IMG/VR virus record: IMGVR_UViG_3300044302_004367
Coordinates: 1 to 24,428 of that record
Reading direction: 5' to 3' (one strand)
Length of the DNA: 24,428 bases
Source of the DNA: a virus
A program made the position numbers and the translations under genes. This document shows positions 16,830 through 23,522 of this stretch, piece after piece. How positions within the stretch are numbered: position 1 is the first letter of the stretch; each line of letters begins with the position of its first letter. The notes under the pieces were generated by a model, which did no database searches, was not told the DNA's origin, and was given only the letters and a program-made list of their open reading frames with translations.

Positions 16830-17335
16830 GTGTCAAACACCCCCCTAACCGTTCCGGCTTTATCAAGAATAATGTGTTCAGTAGCCATGTTACCAAAGTT
16901 CTCACCAAAGTTTCTTGGGTTATAAACAATCTGACGCTCATGCATATTTCTAGTCCCCATTTGATGAAACTTTGCGTAACTAATTGGAGACTCAGGACTT
17001 ACATCTATTCCCCAAACAGCGCTCGTAGGTCTTTGAGCACGCACAGACCCCGGACCTCTAAAACGACTTAAAGCTTGTCTCATGTCACCTGTTCTTTCAA
17101 GAGTCTGGCGCCCATAGCCTTGAGAAAACTTTTCATTAAAATATCTTCTGGTCAATGGGGCCCAACCACCTACAGGGGCTCCATCTGTTTGAAAGTTTTT
17201 AACATGCGCATCCGCTAAATCATCAAAAACTTTGTTCCAAATAGGCCTAAGGTTTTTTGAACGTACTGCGACACCTTTTATGTAACGATTGAATGCCCGT
17301 GTGTCCACTTCTAAAATTTTTTTTCTTACAGCCAT
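16826..17335 (-). CDS. HK97 gp10 / Mu G-like virion morphogenesis protein
   Basis: A 169-aa protein (MAVRKKILEVDTRAF). It has the typical order of this family: GGWAPLTRRYFNEK (about residue 58), LERTGDMRQAL (about 79), WGIDV, then YAKFHQMGTRNMHERQ at about 119-134. The family includes proteins at the head-tail junction or required for tail-head joining. A longer frame beginning with TTG at 17377 is possible. The ATG at 17335 is preferred because AGGA lies nine bases before it and it starts two bases after the connector stop codon (TAA-A-ATG). Downstream it overlaps the FN3 protein by four bases. Confidence 0.78.
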   Translation of the reverse strand: MAVRKKILEVDTRAFNRYIKGVAVRSKNLRPIWNKVFDDLADAHVKNFQTDGAPVGGWAPLTRRYFNEKFSQGYGRQTLERTGDMRQALSRFRGPGSVRAQRPTSAVWGIDVSPESPISYAKFHQMGTRNMHERQIVYNPRNFGENFGNMATEHIILDKAGTVRGVFDT

Positions 17336-17336
17336 T

Positions 17337-18326
17337 TTAGGATATCCTGACTCTACGATACTTACGTATCCCTGCAAGCTCCCTATCTGTAAAACCTGTC
17401 TCCATAGGCGCTATGTTACGAGTTGTAAGATCTTTAAGACCAACGGTATCATCATACATGTTCTGCATCTCTCTTGATGCAGCCCTTAACAACAAAATTT
17501 TGAAAGCTTTAATACTTGCGCCATCTAATCCAGCAGTATAAGTAATATCTATTTTATCGTTAGCATAAGCATTATACATATCTATACCGTATTCTCGTTT
17601 AACGTAATCTGTCTCGGCTACTTGTGCTACCGCCGTGCCACCATCAGTTCCTCCAGAAATTGATGAACCTGAATTAACAGTTGCTGTTCCGGCTTGATCT
17701 CCCGCAGAACCTATAAAAGAAGGACCAGAGCCTCCCGTACCATTAGGAATTTTTCCGCTATTCGCTACTGAGTTATAAGCTTTCCCACCTTTAACGGCTT
17801 GAAACGATTTATTAGTTGCAGTATTGCTAGCAACCGTAATTGACTCTGTGTTTGTATACGCATACACATCTGGATCATCTGGATCTGTAGTTGAATCAAT
17901 GTAGTAAACTGTAGCCTCACCTATAGCGTAAGTACCATTCGTGGCTCCAGCCAAATCTAGTTTAACCGTAGCTTTGCTTCCTTCTGCTATAGCTGGGGTA
18001 ATTGTTAAAGAAGTTACTGTAACAATAGGAGAATTCTTAATGTATAGTGTCCAAGTCGGCGTATACAAAATGCCCGGCGTTGTTAGAGTCGTTGAATAGG
18101 CTGGATCAGTTACATAATTGTGAAAATAATTATTAGGAGATATACCTCTACCAACTTCAGGAACCCTATATTCCTCTGTGAAAGACGTAACTGATATGGG
18201 GCGTCGCAAATAAGCAGAAAGCTCAGATTCTAAGCCATCTATTATAAACTGGGCAGCATCTTCTTGCTTGTTGTCCAAGTCTATGTCCATATATGTTTCT
18301 ATGTCAGCGACAGTTATTAACGCCAT
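17337..18326 (-). CDS. Head-tail connector (adaptor) protein with inserted beta-rich domain
   Basis: A 329-aa protein. The N-terminus (ALITVADIETYMDIDL, DAAQFIIDGLESELSAYLRRPI) and the C-terminus (DKIDITYTAGLDGASIKAFKILLLRAASREMQ) are the two halves of a gp6-like head-tail connector that docks on the portal. Such adaptors are normally about 100-180 aa. The extra length, about residues 100-225, is a Thr/Ser/Gly-rich insert. Its second half (VKGGKAYNSVANSGKIPNG ... SGGTDGG) resembles the G-x-x-x-N-x-x-x-G-x-I pattern and GGTD turn of baseplate J proteins. A GGAG Shine-Dalgarno precedes the ATG. The connector call is good; the insert's identity is tentative. Confidence 0.75.
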   Translation of the reverse strand: MALITVADIETYMDIDLDNKQEDAAQFIIDGLESELSAYLRRPISVTSFTEEYRVPEVGRGISPNNYFHNYVTDPAYSTTLTTPGILYTPTWTLYIKNSPIVTVTSLTITPAIAEGSKATVKLDLAGATNGTYAIGEATVYYIDSTTDPDDPDVYAYTNTESITVASNTATNKSFQAVKGGKAYNSVANSGKIPNGTGGSGPSFIGSAGDQAGTATVNSGSSISGGTDGGTAVAQVAETDYVKREYGIDMYNAYANDKIDITYTAGLDGASIKAFKILLLRAASREMQNMYDDTVGLKDLTTRNIAPMETGFTDRELAGIRKYRRVRIS

Positions 18327-18341
18327 TAGACTACTCCAAAA

Positions 18342-18482
18342 CTATCTCGTCGGACCCGGACCAAGTGCTGCTCTACTGCCTCTTCTAAGTGCTGGCATCC
18401 GATCCCGAATCCCACGCTGTAACGCACGACGAATCGGACCCGGACCTAACTCTCTATCTCTACTTCTTCTAGGAAACGGCAT
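18342..18482 (-). CDS. Small Arg-rich protein with two GPGP motifs
   Basis: A 46-aa frame, MPFPRRSRDRELGPGPIRRA..., with 13 arginines (28%) and two LGPGP-x-R motifs (residues 12-16 and 40-44). GGAG lies five bases before the ATG, and the stop is 15 bases before the connector ATG, as expected for a real gene in an operon. The rest of the 227-base gap shows no other coding. The strong positive charge suggests binding to DNA, RNA or an acidic protein surface near the portal. A Pro/Arg tail peptide is also possible. No family is recognised; the frame might be spurious despite the good ribosome site. Confidence 0.5.
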   Translation of the reverse strand: MPFPRRSRDRELGPGPIRRALQRGIRDRMPALRRGSRAALGPGPTR

Positions 18483-18553
18483 TTCTACTCCATCAATATT
18501 TTAAAATTTGCTCCTCAAAATATATGATACCGCAAATTCGCCTCATTCAAAGT

Positions 18554-19039
18554 TTATTCTTCACGAAGAGGTTTAAAGAAGTCTCCATTCATCCACATCA
18601 TACCTATAACAGAATAACCAATAATATCCAAATACGTGTCTTCAATAGACTCATTAGACGCCTCATACTGTTTTTCTAACAAGTTTTCAAGGCGAGCTAT
18701 CTTGTCATGAAGCCTTAATATCAAGCCTTTCTCAGCAAACCGTGCAATATTATTGGGCCCATAGTCTCTCTGCTTCTTAGAAAGGATTCTAGAGACCTCT
18801 ACGGCGCTTGCAAAAGGATGAGACTTGAGAGCTAGGGCTCCTAGGTCCAACCAACAAGAATCGTCTTCTAATTTATTGTCTCCGTGGAAGTAGTGATCAA
18901 TCATAAAATCAACCATAAGCCTGATCTCTTCCACAGGAGTTGTTGATAACCCCGAAACCCTATGATTCCAAACTCGCAAAGTGTGAACTAGGGCAGCATC
19001 ATCCCAAGTCTCCATCTGCATTCCTTCTAATAAGCTCAT
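18554..19039 (-). CDS. DUF1599 / nucleotide-modification-associated domain 1 protein
   Basis: A 161-aa protein whose second half matches the DUF1599 signature: KKQRDYGPNNIARF, then GLILRLHDKIARLENLL, then ESIEDTYLDIIGYSVIGMMW (about residues 86-153). DUF1599 has a helical, MazG-like look and is found next to genes for modified-nucleotide synthesis in phages. It may act on nucleotides, but the reaction is not established. AAAGGAG precedes the start, which overlaps the upstream stop as ATGA. It is the last gene of the three-gene operon from the promoter at 19749-19777. Residues 1-80 have no recognised motif and include a Trp/His-rich stretch. Confidence 0.8.
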   Translation of the reverse strand: MSLLEGMQMETWDDAALVHTLRVWNHRVSGLSTTPVEEIRLMVDFMIDHYFHGDNKLEDDSCWLDLGALALKSHPFASAVEVSRILSKKQRDYGPNNIARFAEKGLILRLHDKIARLENLLEKQYEASNESIEDTYLDIIGYSVIGMMWMNGDFFKPLREE

Positions 19040-19365
19040 TCTTTATCTCCTTTTTTTGGCGAAGCAAAGCTATGCTGAATAGCCAGCTTTAGCATATAAA
19101 GCAGCCACACAAATACCATTACGTTAAAGCATTCCCAGTAGCTTGCTCCAGCAGGAACAAAGTCCCAAGCTCTATTGGCATAGTCATTTAGCTTCATTAA
19201 GAAAAATCCAGATATAAAAGAAAGTATACCTATCCCAACCAAACCTCCGAAAACTTGACCAAGCCAAGTAACTAGTCCGTTCGTTGGCGCATTTCTTTTC
19301 TTGGTTTCAGTGGTTAACGATTCAAGAACCGCTTCCCACTCTTCTTTGCTTGCCTTCTTACTCAT
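19036..19365 (-). CDS. Small membrane protein, two predicted TM helices
   Basis: A 109-aa protein. Residues 1-28 are charged and soluble. TM helix 1 is about residues 33-58 (WLGQVFGGLVGIGILSFISGFF). TM helix 2 is about residues 78-96 (NVMVFVWLLYMLKLAI). The C-terminus is basic (SPKKGDKE). Size and topology are compatible with a holin or another phage inner-membrane protein, but it is not next to the lysin gene, so that role is not supported by context. AAGGAG lies five bases before the ATG; the gene overlaps both neighbours by four bases, showing a coupled operon. Confidence 0.7.
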   Translation of the reverse strand: MSKKASKEEWEAVLESLTTETKKRNAPTNGLVTWLGQVFGGLVGIGILSFISGFFLMKLNDYANRAWDFVPAGASYWECFNVMVFVWLLYMLKLAIQHSFASPKKGDKE

Positions 19366-19742
19366 GTTTTCTCCTTAATTATCTGATAAATCCACTGCCT
19401 GCTTAAACTGTACTCTCTAGCTAAAGCTGATGCGGACGCTCCTTTTGCATAAGCGATTTTTATTTTATTATTGCGATCTACTACAATGTTCTTTGATTTA
19501 GGTCCCGGCCTTACCGGACCCCATGTCCAACTAGGTACTTTTTCTAAAAGCTTTATCCTTCTATCAGAAAGCAATCCCTGACGATAGCGTGTTCTCATGT
19601 AACTAACCCAGTGACCTAAATTTATCTCTGCGCCATTATCTAAGAACTCTAAGTGTCCTGTTGGTACCAAAGCATCACCATATCTTTCTTGATAAGCTTG
19701 CAAAGCTTCGTAGTAGATACTCCATCTCTGTTCATGATTCAT
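19362..19742 (-). CDS. Helicase-associated (HA) domain plus HTH DNA-binding protein
   Basis: A 126-aa protein. Residues about 5-75 match one helicase-associated repeat: W-x(6)-L-x(2)-Y-x(2)-RYGDALVP, then INLGHWVSYMRTRYRQGLL, then RRIKLLEKVPSWTW. Residues about 88-125 look like a resolvase-type helix-turn-helix (IKIAYAKGASASALAREYSLSRQWIYQIIKEK). HA repeats are small DNA-binding modules, so the protein is likely a two-module DNA binder, perhaps a regulator of this operon. It has no Shine-Dalgarno; a near-consensus promoter puts its -10 box six bases before the ATG. It heads a three-gene operon with ATGA overlaps. Confidence 0.8.
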   Translation of the reverse strand: MNHEQRWSIYYEALQAYQERYGDALVPTGHLEFLDNGAEINLGHWVSYMRTRYRQGLLSDRRIKLLEKVPSWTWGPVRPGPKSKNIVVDRNNKIKIAYAKGASASALAREYSLSRQWIYQIIKEKT

Positions 19743-19748
19743 ACTACT

Positions 19749-19777
19749 ATTTTAGTAAAGATTTGTTTACATGTCAA
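19749..19777 (-). promoter_or_regulatory. Near-consensus sigma70 promoter of HA-HTH operon, leaderless geometry
   Basis: Minus strand: TTGACA (19777-19772), a 17-base spacer, TAAAAT (19754-19749), six bases, then ATG at 19742. The -35 is perfect and the -10 matches at five of six positions. No Shine-Dalgarno lies between the -10 box and the ATG. Confidence 0.8.
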
Positions 19778-19797
19778 GTCCGGATTTAGAAAACTGG

Positions 19798-20886
19798 TTA
19801 AGGTAAGCCTATATATTCATGAGACCAACATATTCTAGTGTTATCAGCGTAGTGGTTTTTCCAAACATCATCATGCTTTATATCTGTACGCAATTTTCTA
19901 TTTTTACTAGTAGCTTTCCATACATCTGACTTTTCCCTATAGTTGCCCATACTAGGGTGAGCTGTTCTAGAAAAATATCGCCCTTCTTGTTCTAAGTACA
20001 CTTGGGCAATAGCGTCAGAGAACCTATTGCCTATACCGAGTCCTTGAAAGTCTGGCAGAACAACTGTTCGGTGCTCTCTCCACCCATTCTTAACAGTTCC
20101 GCTTGGGTATCTCATTACCGAACTAAAACCTACTAAGTTTCCTTCCCATACCGCTGCGTAACAATGAGAGGCTTTATTTAAAGAAGAGCTCAGATAGTGA
20201 TGCTTTTTAAAAACTGGCCAGTAGTGGTAAGTTGTTCTGTATATGTCAAGTTGTATTGATGGTCGCCGAAGATACCTCCCAGTATAAAAGTTTCCCGTAA
20301 ACGTATCAAAAACCCAATCAGGTCTCAGCCACTCCAAAATGTCATAATGGCATGAAGCAATAACTATGCCCTGTAGGTTGTTCTTGTCTACATAACGTCT
20401 AAAAGCATTTGATGTTGAAAAAGCAACATCCCTATTAACCACTGATGTGTACTCATCTATCAAAGCCCCACTTTCTAACTGCCTAGCCAAGTCGCATCTA
20501 AACTGCTCACCGTTTGATAACTTATCATAAGGTAAAGTCATTTGTGGTATAGAATTGAATCCAACTGCAGAAAACTTATCAATGCCTTCTTCAGGTGTTG
20601 CAAAATGAGAGATTACTGATCGTTCATGGTCCCACTTGGGCTGCCACACATGATCTGGATTTAGTGATCTTAGTAACGTAGATTTTCCGCTTCCACTAGG
20701 ACCAATTATGGCTCCAATGCCAAACTCATCTGGCAAGGTCGGAAGTTGTTTTATTTCTGTTACGATTTCACCTTCAAAACGAAAATCAAAAAATTCTGCT
20801 AATTTTTCAGTATATTCATCATGATTAACAATTGTTTTAAGCTCAATTGTTTCAGGGGACTTCTCAATTAATTCTAGCTGCTCCAT
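19798..20886 (-). CDS. ABC-type ATPase fused to GNAT acyltransferase domain
   Basis: A 362-aa protein. Residues about 35-205 form an ABC ATPase: Walker A GPSGSGKST (62-70), Q in SIPQM, signature LSNGEQ (123-128), Walker B ALIDE with D144/E145, and H-loop H180. There are no TM segments, so it is not a transporter. Residues about 225-350 look like a GNAT fold with the acyl-CoA loop QGLGIG (281-286) and an unusual Trp/His-rich C-terminus. GNAT-type Mom of phage Mu modifies adenine in DNA; a DNA- or RNA-directed acyl transfer driven or gated by ATP is possible here, but the substrate is unknown. The ATG at 20886 has GGAG nine bases upstream and lies one base after the previous stop. A longer frame from TTG at 20922 is less likely. 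Confidence 0.82.
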   Translation of the reverse strand: MEQLELIEKSPETIELKTIVNHDEYTEKLAEFFDFRFEGEIVTEIKQLPTLPDEFGIGAIIGPSGSGKSTLLRSLNPDHVWQPKWDHERSVISHFATPEEGIDKFSAVGFNSIPQMTLPYDKLSNGEQFRCDLARQLESGALIDEYTSVVNRDVAFSTSNAFRRYVDKNNLQGIVIASCHYDILEWLRPDWVFDTFTGNFYTGRYLRRPSIQLDIYRTTYHYWPVFKKHHYLSSSLNKASHCYAAVWEGNLVGFSSVMRYPSGTVKNGWREHRTVVLPDFQGLGIGNRFSDAIAQVYLEQEGRYFSRTAHPSMGNYREKSDVWKATSKNRKLRTDIKHDDVWKNHYADNTRICWSHEYIGLP

Positions 20887-20887
20887 T

Positions 20888-21250
20888 TTATTTAACTCCA
20901 TAATATTCAATCTCTCTAGCAAGAGATCTAATTTCTTTTACAGTTTGGTCTTTGCCAACTTCTTCAGACCATAAAACTATATCTTCATGTACTTGCATCT
21001 CTATAGCATCCCAACACATAATAAATCTAGAAACAAATTTTCTTGGTACCATATCTATCAGCACATCAAAATCGTCTGATGCAGTTTTTATAGGCATCCC
21101 ACATATAAGCGCTATCGCATAAGGTAATGATATTTCACCATCTTCATTTCTAGGTGCAGAGTCAGAAAGCCCTACATCATGAATTAAATTGGCAAGATGA
21201 TCTAAGTCAACGTAAATCTTAGCATTATTTAATTCTTTAATAGATAGCAT
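20888..21250 (-). CDS. Hypothetical acidic protein upstream of ABC-GNAT gene
   Basis: A 120-aa protein starting MLSIKELNNAKIYVDLDHLAN and ending REIEYYGVK. It is acidic and mostly helical by composition, with no motif I recognise. It is separated by one base from the ABC-GNAT gene and probably co-transcribed with it, so it may be a partner of that protein. It has no Shine-Dalgarno. A promoter (TTGACT, 18 bases, extended TACAAT) ends six bases before the ATG. The gene lies directly after an intrinsic terminator, so its expression may be set both by the promoter and by read-through. Confidence 0.7.
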   Translation of the reverse strand: MLSIKELNNAKIYVDLDHLANLIHDVGLSDSAPRNEDGEISLPYAIALICGMPIKTASDDFDVLIDMVPRKFVSRFIMCWDAIEMQVHEDIVLWSEEVGKDQTVKEIRSLAREIEYYGVK

Positions 21251-21256
21251 ACATCT

Positions 21257-21286
21257 ATTGTAACAAAAAGATGGGGCTCAAGTCAA
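21257..21286 (-). promoter_or_regulatory. Promoter of 120-aa gene, overlapping the terminator
   Basis: Minus strand: TTGACT (21286-21281), an 18-base spacer, TACAAT (21262-21257) preceded by TGT (extended -10), six bases, then ATG at 21250. The -35 box lies in the loop of the terminator hairpin and the spacer covers its 3' arm and T-run. Confidence 0.65.
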
Positions 21287-21299
21287 GCTGAACCCCATC
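21265..21299 (-). terminator. Intrinsic terminator after the nrdJ 3' region
   Basis: On the minus strand a GATGGGG/CCCCATC stem (21299-21293 with 21276-21270, 7 bp plus a few inner pairs) is followed immediately by TTTTT (21269-21265). This is a good rho-independent terminator for transcripts from nrdJ or from the local promoter at 21383-21412. Confidence 0.8.
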
Positions 21300-21376
21300 C
21301 TAGATAATTTGGAAAGTTGATGACCGGCTACATCAACCGAAAATTCCTCCTTCGTGTGGGGTTAGCCTTCCGGTAT
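21265..21376 (-). ncRNA. Candidate structured RNA / attenuator between nrdJ and the 120-aa gene
   Basis: About 110 bases downstream of a TATAAT box and ending in the terminator above. The minus-strand RNA has a perfect hairpin GUUGAUG/CAUCAAC (21337-21331 with 21322-21316). Its 8-base loop UAGCCGGU can pair with upstream GGCUA (21367-21363) or ACCGG (21374-21370), a possible pseudoknot. AACCCCA (21363-21357) is complementary to UGGGGUU (21297-21291), the 5' arm of the terminator, so an antiterminator fold competes with termination. A perfect AAGGAGG (21352-21346) precedes an AUG directly followed by UAG at 21333-21328. It could be a small RNA or a conditional leader for the 120-aa and ABC-GNAT genes. 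I do not recognise a known riboswitch class. Confidence 0.5.
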
Positions 21377-21382
21377 ACAGAT

Positions 21383-21412
21383 ATTATACTAAGGCTATTT
21401 ACGCTAGGATAA
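21383..21412 (-). promoter_or_regulatory. Possible promoter for the structured RNA
   Basis: The minus strand has a perfect TATAAT (21388-21383). Possible -35 boxes 17-19 bases upstream (TTATCC or TTTATC, about 21407-21413) are weak. The start would fall near 21376, just before the structured region. Confidence 0.4.
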
Positions 21413-21434
21413 AACTATTTATGGTATAAGGGTC

Positions 21435-23399
21435 TTATCTTACAGGACACGCTCCGGTGTCGCAGCTTTCTCCCATAAGAGCCATGTCATCTTCTGACAT
21501 TACAGTAGACCCAGACAATCTTTCACCAAGCCCTTTAGTTTTATTTAACATTTCACTATATTCTTCTAAAGTAAGCTCTCCCATAGGCGCTTGATCAAAG
21601 CCATGTTCGCTATGAAGAAGGAAAGATACCGACTTCATTTCATGCCAATTCTCTGCTAGGTAATCTTTTATACCATCTAGTTCTTCCATCTTATAATAAA
21701 CGGTAACAGAGATAGCGTTATCTGCCCATAACTTTTGAAGTTTTCTAACTAAGTCCATCTGCTCAATAGCAGTCATATCATTAGCTAAAATAGTTCCTTC
21801 AGGAAAAGCACAAGGGAACTCAACAACCACAGTTCTATCATCTTCAGAACCATCAAAGTTTCTCAAAGGCTCAACATAGTAACCCTTTGACCTGCAGTAA
21901 TCTACCAAAACATCGCTTGAGGCCATTCTCATCCTCTTGACGAATCTCTGGCTAAAAGCAGGATGCACGCCCGGCGTTACGCCCGGAAGCAAGCTCAAAG
22001 TACCCGAAGGCTTTATAGTCGTCAAACGGACAGACTCTGGCCATCCACGACTAGCTGACCACTCAGCATCTAGTTCTCGCAACGCAACATAAGTATCATC
22101 TAACCAATCAATCTTATCCATGGCTTGAGTAACACCAGTTACACCTAGCCCTAGTCGCATGTTTTGAGATGTAATCTTATCTGATGCAGGATCAAGATAA
22201 GGCAAAGCAGCAATAGCTTTCTGAACTTTGTACAGAAGTTTTGCTACGTCAATTAGTTCCTCTTTGGAGTCAATCATGGGTAAGTAAAGCTCTGCTAAGT
22301 TGCAAGATTCTCTGTTTGCTAAAGGTATCTCAGCGCAAGGATTAACACCTACAATTGACGCATCCAATCGCTCTTCTCCCATACGGCCATACTGACGAGA
22401 AGCTTCAAGATTAAAGAACCCATATGGTTCTCCGTTTCCTTTGTAACCTTCCCATATAACTTCTGGCATGTCTTTCATTTCTTCTGGAGAAACAAATACT
22501 GTGTTGTTGGACATAGCACGCTCAATCGGAATATCTCCTAAGTCCCATCTTTTGGCCATCAAGTAATCTTCGTCATCAAGCCGACCAACTGCTATTTCTG
22601 CAGATCGGCGCACGTTTCCAGCAACTACTATTGATCCAATAATGTTCATACAATCTAAAACTTCAACTGAAGTCATAGTGCGGCCAATAGCGCCGTCTAA
22701 TACATTACAAATCTTCTCTATTCCGGAGATCAAAATCTCTGGGCCAGAAGCTGTACCACCAAAAGTTTTTATAGGAACGCCAGCAGGTCTAATAAGATGT
22801 GTAGCGTACACCATGTTTCGTGGGTTGTCGTCATCACCTAAATAGCATTCAAATACTTTGCGGATAACTTCTCCCCAACCTTCTCTTGTGTCGGGAACAA
22901 TGTAATCTGCATCATTAACGTCAAGATGCTCTACCCAGCCTGACCTAACTATACCTAATCTTTCTGGCTTATCACAAGAAAATCCTACTCCACCACCAAG
23001 CATAAGCCTTTCAACTGACCAAGAAAAGTCAGTTGGCTTCTGAATATCTACAAACCAACAATTCACTAAACTGTCTCCACCAAGCCTCACGTTGTTAGGA
23101 GTCCCTAATTGCCAAAGCATTCGGCCAGCGACATTACCTTTTAAATTAAACAAATAGTCGTACAAGCGCATTGCTTCTTTTTCGGTTAACCTAGTCCCAA
23201 TATCTTGAGCACCGTTAACAACACGCTGAACAGTCTCATGCCATTCTTCTGTTCTAAGTACGGTATCAGAATCCCCTTCAAATATTGGGCGTGCATAAGT
23301 TCTCTTATAAACTATGTAACCCAATCCGTTGAAACCCCAAGGGGCGGTCTTCTCTTCGTATTCTTTTATAAAATCGTCGTCAATGTAATAAGTTGTCAC
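21435..23399 (-). CDS. nrdJ: Adenosylcobalamin-dependent (class II) ribonucleoside-triphosphate reductase
   Basis: A 654-aa monomeric class II RNR that reduces ribonucleotides to deoxyribonucleotides with coenzyme B12. Expected catalytic residues are present: C114 (LVNCWF) and C366 (ESCNL) as the active-site disulfide pair, and C355 with E357 in NPCAEI for the thiyl radical cysteine and the general acid/base. The C-terminal shuttle pair is C646/C651 in CDTGACPVR. Spacings (11 between C355 and C366, 5 at the C-terminus) match the Lactobacillus leichmannii enzyme. GNVRRSAEIAVG (about residues 263-274) and IKPSGTLSLLPG are further family marks. It is shorter than the 739-aa L. leichmannii enzyme but appears complete. 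The start is GTG at 23399 with AGGAG five bases upstream. It has its own promoter, overlapped by a palindrome. Confidence 0.95.
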   Translation of the reverse strand: MTTYYIDDDFIKEYEEKTAPWGFNGLGYIVYKRTYARPIFEGDSDTVLRTEEWHETVQRVVNGAQDIGTRLTEKEAMRLYDYLFNLKGNVAGRMLWQLGTPNNVRLGGDSLVNCWFVDIQKPTDFSWSVERLMLGGGVGFSCDKPERLGIVRSGWVEHLDVNDADYIVPDTREGWGEVIRKVFECYLGDDDNPRNMVYATHLIRPAGVPIKTFGGTASGPEILISGIEKICNVLDGAIGRTMTSVEVLDCMNIIGSIVVAGNVRRSAEIAVGRLDDEDYLMAKRWDLGDIPIERAMSNNTVFVSPEEMKDMPEVIWEGYKGNGEPYGFFNLEASRQYGRMGEERLDASIVGVNPCAEIPLANRESCNLAELYLPMIDSKEELIDVAKLLYKVQKAIAALPYLDPASDKITSQNMRLGLGVTGVTQAMDKIDWLDDTYVALRELDAEWSASRGWPESVRLTTIKPSGTLSLLPGVTPGVHPAFSQRFVKRMRMASSDVLVDYCRSKGYYVEPLRNFDGSEDDRTVVVEFPCAFPEGTILANDMTAIEQMDLVRKLQKLWADNAISVTVYYKMEELDGIKDYLAENWHEMKSVSFLLHSEHGFDQAPMGELTLEEYSEMLNKTKGLGERLSGSTVMSEDDMALMGESCDTGACPVR

Positions 23400-23470
23400 T
23401 TCTTCTCCTAGTAGTGGGGTCGCCTCTTGCGATTATCCTGTGATTGTAATGGTGAGGATTTGATTATTCT

Positions 23471-23499
23471 AAAATATAATCCGACAGAATATCTGTCAA
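23471..23499 (-). promoter_or_regulatory. Sigma70 promoter of nrdJ
   Basis: Minus strand: TTGACA (23499-23494), a 17-base spacer, TATTTT (23476-23471); an overlapping TATATT gives a 15-base spacer. Transcription would start near 23464, leaving a leader of about 65 bases with a normal Shine-Dalgarno before the GTG. Confidence 0.65.
23483..23497. promoter_or_regulatory. Candidate operator: palindrome over the nrdJ -35 box
   Basis: The sequence GACAGA-ATA-TCTGTC (6-bp arms, 3-base centre) overlaps four bases of the -35 box and the start of the spacer. A repressor dimer bound here would block the promoter. The binding protein is unknown. Confidence 0.5.
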
Positions 23500-23522
23500 G
23501 TCTTTTGGAGACTTAAAAATTT

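Noticed and set aside
17336-17377. TTG start at 17377 for the HK97-gp10-like gene
   Set aside because: It would overlap the connector gene by 41 bases with no ribosome site; the ATG at 17335 has AGGA at nine bases.
19036-19365. Holin assignment for the two-TM protein
   Set aside because: Topology fits, but it is 15 kb from the lysin gene and embedded in a nucleotide-metabolism-like operon.
20887-20922. TTG start at 20922 for the ABC-GNAT gene
   Set aside because: The ATG at 20886 has GGAG nine bases upstream and follows the previous stop by one base.
21300-21380. Glutamine (glnA/downstream-peptide type) riboswitch
   Set aside because: CGGAAGG and ACGAAGGA look superficially similar to its core, but the closing P1 stem and the order of conserved bases do not match.
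23400-23470. Cobalamin riboswitch upstream of nrdJ
   Set aside because: The leader is only about 65 bases and has no B12-box-like sequence or multi-helix core.
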